This document shows, one piece after another, positions 54,750 through 64,000 of a stretch of 64,000 nt of DNA; within the stretch, counting starts at the first letter, position 1; each line of letters opens with the position of its first letter. The notes under the pieces were generated by a model. That model was given only the letters and a program-made list of their open reading frames with translations. It was not told where the DNA came from and searched no databases. The position numbers and the translations under genes were made by a program. Where the stretch lies: positions 3,560,996 through 3,624,995 of the forward strand of contig NC_064037.1 in NCBI RefSeq assembly GCF_932526225.1, given 5' to 3'. The DNA comes from Nematostella vectensis. Taxonomy: Eukaryota; Cnidaria; Anthozoa; Actiniaria; Edwardsiidae.

Positions 54750-56574
54750 TTAACTTAGATTCTAGAGTTTTAGTCCAAATTGTGACAAGTTTGTACAAAT
54801 TATTTATGTGCTTGTAGTGTGATATTGTACAGTAAACACTTTTGGTGCTCTGTATTTGATAAATCTAAGGGCGCTCATGCTAAAAATACATTTCTTGAAA
54901 ATGAAACCATTGAGAAGTCTTTTTATCTTATGAGCCTGGAAAAGATGGTGTGGTTTCCAAAAACCAATGGAATACTGTTTAGTTTATTTAGTACTAGTAC
55001 ACTGTAATGTCTTTGTTCTCTTTTGTTCTGGCTTGACTACTACACTTTAACATTTTGTTGCACTGGATTTAAAAAATCATTCTACCAATTTAAAAAGTGA
55101 TTGTTCACAGGAATTCTGTAGTATAAAATGCTTATTGAAGTCGTAACCCACATTTTACCATGGACAAAGCAAAAATGGCAAAATCAATTTCTGAAAGTCG
55201 TGCAGATGTTTGGAGGTGCATAAGAATAGGAGGGGACCTGTGTTTTAATGGTCTTGATTTTATTCTCCTATGTTGTCTCAGCTCCTGTACCTCACTAGTC
55301 CATGCACTTGTCCTGAGGATATTTTTCTAGGTGTTTTAATAAAAAAATGACCTAGATATCTAGTGTTCTGTGTTTGTACAGACCCTTGTCAGGAGGGGAG
55401 GGGGCAAGGGGTCATTGTCCTGTCTTTCATGGTATACGATTCTACTAATTGCTTTCTTTTAAGGGGTGTTCAGTTTTTCTCTTCTTCTATCCCTTAGGGG
55501 GTCTCACGGTAGTGGATCATCACACCGTAATAACAACTGGACATGGATTTAGTCAGAAAAGAGATGTGCTCAATGGTGGAGTCAAAAGAGTGTTTATTTT
55601 CAGTGCTGAGAGCACTGAAAAATGTGATTTCTTTTAGGGGTGAGAATTGTTGTTGACCACACCCAAAGTGTGGTGCTTATCTGGGGGAGTTGCTAATTTC
55701 AACATCGGTTTTATCTCCAGATAAAGCGTTTTTTAGGGGAGGGGGGTTGTTGTAAGAGTAACAAAAAAAATATCAGAGCCATAACAAAATAAGCTTTCAA
55801 TGATAGAATATTTTGGTGGGTAAAGTATTGTTGATTACTAGCTTCCTAACGGACTGCTATGCTCTTCATCGATGAAGTGTAACTTGTTCGAGGGAGGCGC
55901 TTATTCATATTTCAAGTCACTCCTTTGAGAGGGGTGTACATATTTAAGGAAGACGCTTATTTGACCAAATTACGGTATGTCTACGTCTGCTAATCCTCGG
56001 GTATGTACTCCAACATCGTCTCAGAGAAATTGCCCGGCGAAGAAGCCAAAAGTCTTATTTTACTGGTTTATTACATTTCTTATAAAGGTTGAGTAGCACC
56101 TACAAAGTATTTGTGCATATGGTGAATGAGAAATCGGTGAAGCGACTAACAAGACTGCTGATTTTCAGCGTCACGTTTCTTGACAATTGACCAAAATCCA
56201 CCACCTCTGTCACGCAAGATCAGAACGACTGATTAGAGACTAAGTAGTTCCCCACAGAAAATACCTATTTTGTAAATAAACAAACCAAGTGTATACCAAA
56301 ATAAGTAATTTCTTGAACGGAATTTATGTATCTAGATTGCCTTATTATTTAAAGGAAAGATTTATTCATGATTGAAGAGGATTTCGTGAAATTTGTCACG
56401 TCTGTGGTATTGCCGTGTCACACGATTAAACAAACCATTTGGTAAAACAAAACACATCTGCTTGAAAGCAAGCCAGTGAGCTGTAGTTTATTCGGGGCAA
56501 GGAAGGGCTTATCTTCTCGTTGAGGTTTAGATTATCTGAGGTAATTTGTGGTGAAATTTAGAATTTTTCTGTAG
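54750..56574. other. Intergenic, no gene recognised
   Basis: 3' flank of the UPF0390 gene, then unique AT-rich sequence. Small ORFs here have no recognisable motif or conserved splice context. Confidence 0.45.
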
Positions 56575-56768
56575 GTGTCCTATTTCACCGGAAGCGAAAA
56601 CGTTCGCGCCTTATTGTTTGAGGAGCTACGTGATTGGCTCGCTTCCTCGGGGAAGAATTCCAATCACGTGAATCGTTCGAAAATTCTATTTACAAGTCGC
56701 GCAGATCGGAGTTCATACAACTCAAGGCCTCCTAAAAGTTTTGTTTGGGACACTTTGGAGGCTAGAAA

Positions 56769-59700
56769 ATGGAGGAAGAAGAGGCGGCCCTCAAAAGAGA
56801 GGTGAGGTTTAGTAGCTTAATGGTCGCCAGGAAGTTATAAACCCTACAAAGTGAATGCATCATGGAAGTTTACGCTCAAATTTGAGCGGTGTCCCAGCGC
56901 CATTCATTGCATATGCTGATAAAATTTCGACAGGCAACGAATATCATTTTTAACCTATCGAATTCTACTATTTTATTTGATCGATAAGAAGCGGGTAAAT
57001 CTCAGCGCTTGTATTCTCTTGTTGTTTTTAAATTGACAACTTAAAAGGACCCGACGGCAAACTTTCATTTCGCGCACAATAGAAAAGAATTCAATTCAGA
57101 AATCCCATATCTTGTCCAAACTTATCTCTTTGGATAATGTTCTGTCACGATTAATTGATATAGCTGTACTCTAGAGGATTGCATCTTCCGGATGAAAAGA
57201 GATAAAGCAATTGTTTAGTAAAACACTGGTCTTAGCACTGTAAGTGAAATCAGTCTTTTGCGGTGTCTTGTTGATTTGCACTCCGGGGGATCTCGCGTCC
57301 CTTTATGATCAAATATTCTATCGCTCTGTCTAAAACACACTGCATCGTTGAAGACGGTTCCCTAGCCAAAGTTTACCGGCAAACTTACGTGAGATCGTAG
57401 TTCGCCTGATAACAGATAGTGGTGTGATACAAATTGTAATCCATTTATTTCTGAACTTGATAGCTTTCACTTTGGGGAAGCTCTAGCCAGCCTATTAGCA
57501 CTTCTGCACATGTTGATTCGTGCCGGCATTCTGTGCATGTTTTTACGCTGTCGCATAATTACTCCCCATTCTTGTATTGATCTCATAAAGGGTTTTGGGT
57601 GAATATGTATATGCCCGGTGCGTATTGATCGAATTCTCATGCCTTGTAAATAGGCTCCAATAAATTCCAGCTGTACTCTCATTAATTACCCAACAGTTGC
57701 ACAGTAAGTTTGATATGGGATTATTCCATGCATAGGCATGCTATTAAGACACGCTTGGTTTAAACATTTAAAATACATGATCCGAGGATGTTGGTTTAAG
57801 GGTTTCTTTTGTGATTTATTGGTCTGATTCCAATTGAAATCCTTCTGTAACAATATTTGCTTAGCGAGTTGTATTTCCAAGTAATTAGGGACCAGGATTA
57901 GTTGCCCAAGTTGCATTTGCATTCAGTCTTCGTTTATTTGTAAAAAAATATTTGTACTTTAACTTAAACCAATTTCGTTTCTTCCCTAAGTAGTGCTACG
58001 TTTCTCCTATAAAATAAATATGGAGATTCTTGTATTCGATATTTGGAAAAAGGAAACAGGTTGCCTTCTGTTTTATAGCGTTGCGAGGTAATTAACCCTT
58101 CCGAGTTTGCTAACTCTCGAGTGTGCATGAAAGATAAACAACAGCAACGCTAAATATTTACTGAGTATATTATCTGATTGGTATTACAATTCATGTAGAC
58201 TGTTCTGTATCTATTGCTGAGTATGGCAAAAAAGTAAATAATGTTTTTTGATTGTTTGTTCTATGGTCGAGAGGTTGGGTAGCTTTTCAAAAGCCCGTTG
58301 CTCCCATTGGGCACCTATGTTTACTCTGGCCTCCTCGCTTGGTGTAGTACTGCTAACAATAAGATTTTCGCGCGCATATATATTTTTGCGAATTTAAACT
58401 TCTCCCAGATACCTATTGTGATAAGATAAACACAATTTTACACACAATTTTATTAGCTAAGTAGTCAAATCTGTAATCTAATGATAATATTATTTCCTTA
58501 ATGATTAAAAAAATAAAGTATGTAATTAACTCTTGGTAATTATGGAGTCCCTTTCATTTACCACATATATTTTTATGCTTCAATAAGAAACCAATCCATC
58601 ATTACCAGTCAACATATTATGTTTTACTAATAGAAGTATATATCAATAGTTTCCCCTCCTCTATGTTTATCTCTATGTCTATACATGTTTATAGGGGAAA
58701 TTAAATCAGATAAGAAAAACATGTAAAGCTATAAGGAAAGCTATTATGATGCAAAATGCATGAAGACCCAGCTTTTCTTTTTTTGCCATAAATATGAGAC
58801 ATGTCCATTTTAGAAAGTGACTGAAACTATGCCTGGTCTCAGAGCTCACTAAAGGATATTTATTAATTTTGGGTAACAAACTTGTATCAAAATGGCTCTG
58901 TTTCTCAAATACCATATGATTTTTTGATAAAGTCAGCTATTGCAACCAAACATTTTGTCTCAATTAAAGCCAGCACATTAAATGAATCATTACAAATTGA
59001 TGATGGATATCACATGGATGGGTATGTAACTTGACTACAACTTGGATGCACTTCCAACAGGTGTTATGAGTTTACCCTTTACACAGGCCAGAGGACCCAT
59101 CACAGGGCCTTTAAGGATGGGGAGGGGGCAATATTTTTATTTGGTAACCAGGCCCATAGGTTGGATTTGGGTTGGGGGATGAGTTTTTAAAGGCTCCCCA
59201 TTAAAAATCCAAAAATATACTGTTGTCAACAGAAGCTGCGATTCCACTTAGCCACAAAGGACATGCTTATTTTGTACTTGCCTTGGCTTGTGTTGTGAAA
59301 AACGAGTTTTTAATTAATAATCCTCATCTAAAAACAGGAAAAAGTAGCAGGCAGCCTACGCCCTGTTAAATCGTTCATTTCGGCTCATTATTCAGTTAAG
59401 TCTGTTGACTCAGAATCACCCAAAAATTCCTGGCTCTATGCCTTGTACAGGTGCTAAACTATGTCTTTCTAGAAATATTGTCAGCATTGTGTCAAATTGC
59501 ATTCATCATTAGACAATGTAAGATGGTGACTTAGTTTGCTTCACTTTAATGATTTAAATGGTTAAAAACACAGGAAAGAAAACATGTCTTACAAAATTGC
59601 ATGTGACAGCCAGTTAGGCTTGGATGCATTGCTACTCTACATGAATAATACTTATCAAGTGCCTATCTGCCGGTAGAAAGGGCATGGGTGTCATGATGGT

Positions 59701-62700
59701 TGTGTACGTAAAGTATGCAAGCGAATGTTAAATTGCAATAATGAATTTAAAATATATATCAATCAGTTTAAAGTATCATTGTAAATTAGATTGTTTTTGC
59801 TTTGGCATAAGATGAATAGTCAGGATTTTATCATTTACCATGCTTACAGTACGATGACCAGTTCCGTAGCAGTCCTATTTCCATATCATTCAGCGTTTGT
59901 TTTTATCTTTTTGCCTCGAATATTGTAGATTAGAACAATCCAAAACTACATAAATAATAAAAAACTATTAACCTTTCCTTAGATATAAATCCAGTTTATT
60001 TCATCCAATGGTTTGTTCAGAAAGTATCATTATTTCGAAGCGATTTTCATAATTGTTGCTAAAATGAGCGGCGTTTACTGCACAGTGAACTGACCCGCGT
60101 CACGAAAGTCAGATAAAAACAATATCTCCTTTAACAAATGCTTAGAAGAAAGAATGTCTGTTAATGTGTATGTTTTTTTTTTTTTTTTTACTTGTTGCGA
60201 TTTTTTTCGATTTACATCGCTTTTAGTTTTTAGGGCTTCCCGGAGGACGTGGGAATGGTTCCGTATCACCCTGCGCCCATAGTGTGTTTTTGGTTTGACT
60301 GCAGATATAAAGCCGCGAAAAGGACTGATTTGATTATCCCGTTCTCAATTAATCATTTTAATCCCAGTAATGTTAATTCTAAACGGTTAATTTTTATTAT
60401 GTGGGCCTTCTATTCCAGTCATTCGGCTGAATAAAGAACTTAATTTTAAAGACAACCTCCTTGATATTGTTAGCGCTCGATAAAATATTATTCTATATTA
60501 AAATAATTACTGATTGATATGTGATACTGTGATTGATATGTCAATATGCTAGGATGATTAAATAAATCGGCATAGTTTAACCTAGTTAAATCATTAGCTG
60601 GCTTACTTACTAAGGGATATGGGATTGTTATTGCAGAACTCTTAAAGGGGGCCCTTATTAAATGAACGACAACAACGCATTGGCGGCCGTAAGCCGTCAC
60701 ATTTTGTTCTTGTAAATAAAAACGGCTTTTTGTTGAGCTGTCGTGCACGAAAATTATCAAATTAAATCACCCAATTCTAGGCTCACCTTATCCTCTACAT
60801 TTTTGCATTTTGTCTATTTTGCCGTTAGTATTTGCGTGGGTTGTGGCATTTATCTAGGAAAAATCCTATCAGACCGTTCTGTTTCTTGCAATATTGATTT
60901 GTTAGCGACACACGAGCGAAAGCCCATTGACTGTTGTCGGTTTGTTAACCTGCTGCATTGCGAAGTTAAAATCATTTTTATACATTAATTTAGGCAAAAA
61001 GGAAGGAATGTGATATGTCATTCGGTAAATATGTTTTTATTGATTCTCAAATGAAAAAAAAACTCGTACCAGATGACAGAATTTTTGAGTGATACGGAAC
61101 TATGCCCGCTGCTACGGAACTACTCCCACTATGTGCAAACAGAAAAATACCATGGAAGTCAATAAAATTTGAAAATGTGTAGTCTTTTCTGTGCATATTA
61201 TATGCATTAGTAAATTTGTAGTCGTCTTAGAAAAAATCACGAGCATTGGGCCCTCCGCAAAAAAGAGCAATTTTAATATGAAGTGATACGGAACTGGTCA
61301 TCGTACTGTAGCGTTTTGTCTTCCCAAGATAATTTGATTTCCGAAAGAATGACCATAATCTAAAGGAGGAGGTTTATTTATACCGGAAGGAATTTAGCCG
61401 CTAGTCGTGTTATGCATTAAGTTTACCCAGAAATGTGTTTTAGCTTTATCTGAAATGGTTTTTAAAAAAGCTGATTCCTCAAATGGTTAAACAAAACAAA
61501 TGTGGGAAAATCCCGCACTTTATTTATTTAGGAAAAAAACACAAAGACGAGACTTGACGGGCATCGATGCTCTTCCACTACAGACTGTTCTTCGCACCTA
61601 ATTTGATTATTTCATGATAAACTTAATACATTTTTATACAATTCTAGCGTGAAAATTTACAAATAGATCTGATTTTTGCGTGCATCTGTCCTCTTCACAG
61701 ATGACGTTACTGCGTGTCATGAGACGCAGTCGAGTTGCTTTACTGTTATCCACGACACGCTGTGACGTCTTCTGTGCATCTATTAGAGGACAGAAGCACA
61801 ACGAATAAGATCTATTTGTTTTATACAACAATTAAAAAATGTTTCTTACGTTGCAATCTAGTTTTGGGGGGCGCGAGCATGCTGGCGCCAAGCGTGTAGC
61901 CCATGAGGCCGTCTTTAAGAACATTGTATAGCAATGCTGGTCGGGACTTTTCCCATTTTTTGAATGACATATCCGCACTTTTCGATACTGATTTTAGGCT
62001 CAACCAATCAGAATGAATCATTGATGATAGACCACTAGAAATAAGGTGATTTGAATAATGATACTTAATATTCTATCAATAAGAGATTTTGAGACTAATT
62101 TTGTTCTTATAAAAAAATAGCTTGAAGCCTGTCAGGACTTTGACGTGCGTCGGGAAATCCGGGGCAAGCTTCGTGAGCTGCGAAGGAAAAAGCTCGAGCT
62201 ATTGGAAGCCGATACAGCTCCCACGACGCGCACGCGACGCACAAGACGCGAGGAAAGAACGGAGACCTCGTCTTCTACCGATGACGGTACCACAGTGAGA
62301 ACGACGCGCCGGTCGCGTAGAGAAGTTGTAGAAAATGGTGATGTTAAACACGAGGAGGACAAGGTGTCTGTTAAAGAGAAGGTTATAAAAAAGGAGCCAG
62401 AGCCGGAACCAGAACCAGAGCCGGAAATAAAAGCAGGAGAACCGGAACCGGAAGTTGAAGCAGAACCGGAAACAGAGCCAGAAAGAGAGCCAGAGAAAGA
62501 GGTGGAAAATGAGCCCGAACCGGAGCCGGAACCCGAGAAAGAGCCGGAACCAGAACCGGAACCGGAATCAGAGGCTCCGGAACCTGAGCCAGAACCTGAG
62601 CCTGAAGAACCGGAACCAGAAGACGAAAGCTCTCCACGGAAGAAACCAAGTGAATTAACAGAAAGAGACATAGAGGAAATCGAAGATTTGGATTACTTAG

Positions 62701-62741
62701 AAGCAGCGGTAGGTAAAAAGCCTTATGCTCCATCTGCTTGA
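56769..62741 (+). CDS. Probable smoothelin-like protein, N-terminal exons (continues beyond window)
   Basis: Exon 1 is 56769-56801 ([11 protein letters not shown], donor GAGAG|gtgagg). Exon 2 is 62121-62708 or, if unspliced, to the stop at 62741. Joined in phase 0 it reads [20 protein letters not shown], then RRKKLELLE, an Arg/Thr-rich stretch ([16 protein letters not shown]), about 90 residues of Glu-Pro repeats, and [20 protein letters not shown]. The helix resembles the smoothelin repeat (DFEERxLIRAALRELRxxK in vertebrates), and the order helix, RT-rich segment, IEDxxxLxxxL also matches. A donor GCG|gtaggt after LEAA suggests that a second smoothelin helix and a calponin-homology domain follow outside the window. 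Smoothelins associate with actin; that is family knowledge, and the assignment is tentative. Confidence 0.5.
56802..59846. other. First part of the long intron of the smoothelin-like gene
   Basis: Unique AT-rich sequence. Minus-strand ORFs at 57467-57922 and 58706-58915 have no recognisable motif. Confidence 0.4.
59847..61308. mobile_element. Tc1/mariner-like non-autonomous element, 1.46 kb
   Basis: Terminal inverted repeats CAGTACGATGACCAGTTCCG (extending two more bases) at both ends, each flanked by TA (59845-59846, 61309-61310). No transposase ORF. The sub-motif GATACGGAACT recurs internally near 61091 and 61121. CAGT ends with TA duplication are typical of Tc1/mariner. Confidence 0.75.
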
Positions 62742-62960
62742 TCACGTGATATACACATGCATGACAGATAATCGATCACGTGATAAGCATCCATGACGAA
62801 AAAAAGATCACATGAATAAGCCAACCTGATCACGTTCGTGGGCATGTGCCTCATAACCAATATAGAATTTTGAACACGTGCCATGTATATGCGAATGTGC
62901 AATCTGAGTCATAGACCTCATATTCACAACGTCATCTCACACGTGAATTCCGTGAATTCT
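62741..62960. promoter_or_regulatory. Cluster of CACGTG E-box-like sites
   Basis: GATCACGTGAT twice (near 62741 and 62774), then GATCACATGA, GATCACGTTC, AACACGTGCC and ACACGTGAAT within about 220 bp, just after the exon 2 donor. Confidence 0.35.
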
Positions 62961-63157
62961 TATCTTGGAATAAAAAGTCGCGTGTTATTCGAAGTGCAAG
63001 GCTCTAGAATCCTGAACAGGACGCCTGGAACTAGGCTTCATTTGACTCGTGAACTGTTACTTTGTTTAGCTCAAGGAGCTGCCGTTGAGTGCGTTCGAGA
63101 TTCGCAAACATCTGCGAACGAGGATAAGAAAGGTCAAGGTCAGTCAAGGTAAGTGCG

Positions 63158-63296
63158 GGTGTCGCAGAAATATCTCTAAACCCCCATGATGTTAGCAGTC
63201 ACCCATGCGAATCCCCCATTTACGGGTGTCGCAGAAATGATCACTGAACCCCCATGATGTTAGCAGTCACCCATGCGAATCCCCCATTTATGGACT
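63158..63296. repeat. Tandem duplication of about 67 bp
   Basis: Two copies with GGGTGTCGCAGAAAT, CCCCCATGATGTTAGCAGTC and CATGCGAATCCCCCATTTA. Nothing else recognised between here and 64000. Confidence 0.9.
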
Positions 63297-64000
63297 AAGT
63301 AGTTCGATTTTTAGCGCTCTACACCGGTTCAATACCGTGACATTTACTGGAGAATTTTAAATACCGATATCGGGGGGCATCATCAGTGCGTTCGGAGGGG
63401 CAATAATACTAAGGGTGTGGCCGCCCCGTTAACAATCGCCACTGCAGATCACGCTGCTTGAAGATCGGTGTTGTTTACGCTATCCCAGACGCATCGCCTA
63501 AGACATCCCCATTGAATCCAATATTGCCATTTTTGGTGTTAAGTAGTGTACTATTCGCTCTTCTTATCAATCATTTGAGGCTCGTGTTTTAATCGGATCA
63601 GTGCTAAAAATGTTCTCATACAGCTATGAGCCCTCGGGGGCAAGAGATACCCTAAGGGCTCAAGCGGTTGCCAGCAGTGACCCATCCAAATATTCTCCTA
63701 TCGGAATCACAGACAGCGAAAGAATGAGTACACCCATTTAGGCGAAAGTACGAGTGCACCCATTAAGGTTTTGTTGCTGGGGCTAAACCTGCTGTTGCGT
63801 CGACCTACATAACTCGTTTTTTTTTTCCCTTGCATTCCCTCTACGTTATTTTGTCACACACATGCGGCTGTTATCATGGAAGTTAAAGCAATCTTTTTTA
63901 CCGTTCTGAAGTTTACATTAAAATAGTATGAGATTCTGCTTTACGAAACACAAGCAATAGTTGATGTTTATTCATTTTCCATTTATTAACACGAGTGACT

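Noticed and set aside
56575-56805. 76-aa plus-strand ORF overlapping the smoothelin-like start
   Set aside because: Different frame, ends just past the exon 1 donor, no motif; most likely 5' leader sequence, at best an upstream ORF.
62132-62745. Minus-strand Ser/Gly- and Pro/Val-rich ORFs
   Set aside because: Antisense shadows of the Glu-Pro coding repeat in the smoothelin-like exon.
62883-63152. 89-aa plus-strand ORF ending near an AAG|gtaagtg donor
   Set aside because: Could be an alternative exon, but no recognisable domain and no acceptor or promoter evidence.

Overview
This is a eukaryotic, intron-rich animal window. The gene content, vertebrate-like exon structure and AT-rich introns full of short terminal-inverted-repeat elements and minisatellites suggest an early-branching invertebrate, most likely an anthozoan cnidarian such as a sea anemone. 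That assignment is inference; nothing in the sequence names the species.

Layout. (1) About 1-23,584, minus strand: a giant germline-type Tudor gene. I reconstruct 11 coding exons, all phase-compatible, encoding about 3,780 residues and running off the left edge. It carries 15 extended Tudor domains and then a long acidic tail. Its introns hold a 3.2 kb fold-back element, a piggyBac-like element, a MITE and other repeats. (2) 24,543-34,082, plus strand: a complete 17-exon gene for mitochondrial trifunctional protein subunit beta (HADHB, 473 aa), head-to-head with the Tudor gene. (3) 34,737-37,434: a CACTG-ended transposon-like element with dense subterminal repeats. (4) 37,516-40,175: a 55-bp minisatellite of about 48 units. 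(5) 40,284-41,710, minus strand: a small secreted von Willebrand A domain gene with a damaged metal site. (6) 42,128-43,320: 33-bp and 75-bp tandem repeats. (7) 45,300-52,751, minus strand: a complete 10-exon RAD51C gene (421 aa); its fifth intron is mostly a C-rich (G-rich in the transcript) minisatellite. (8) 53,352-54,749, plus strand: a three-exon UPF0390 / C19orf53-type small basic protein gene, divergent from RAD51C. (9) 56,769 onward, plus strand: the 5' exons of a probable smoothelin-like gene, with a mariner-like element in its first intron.

The genes are ordinary neighbours, not an operon. Two head-to-head pairs (Tudor/HADHB and RAD51C/C19orf53) probably share promoters. The Tudor/HADHB promoter carries a recent tandem duplication that also copied a fragment of the first Tudor exon.

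The most unusual items are the 15-domain Tudor protein with its uniform five-domain array in one exon, the unlisted acidic exon at the left edge, the fold-back element built from nested TTCGCGAA palindromes, and the G-rich intron and triplicated splice acceptor in RAD51C. I saw no CRISPR array, rRNA gene or convincing tRNA gene.
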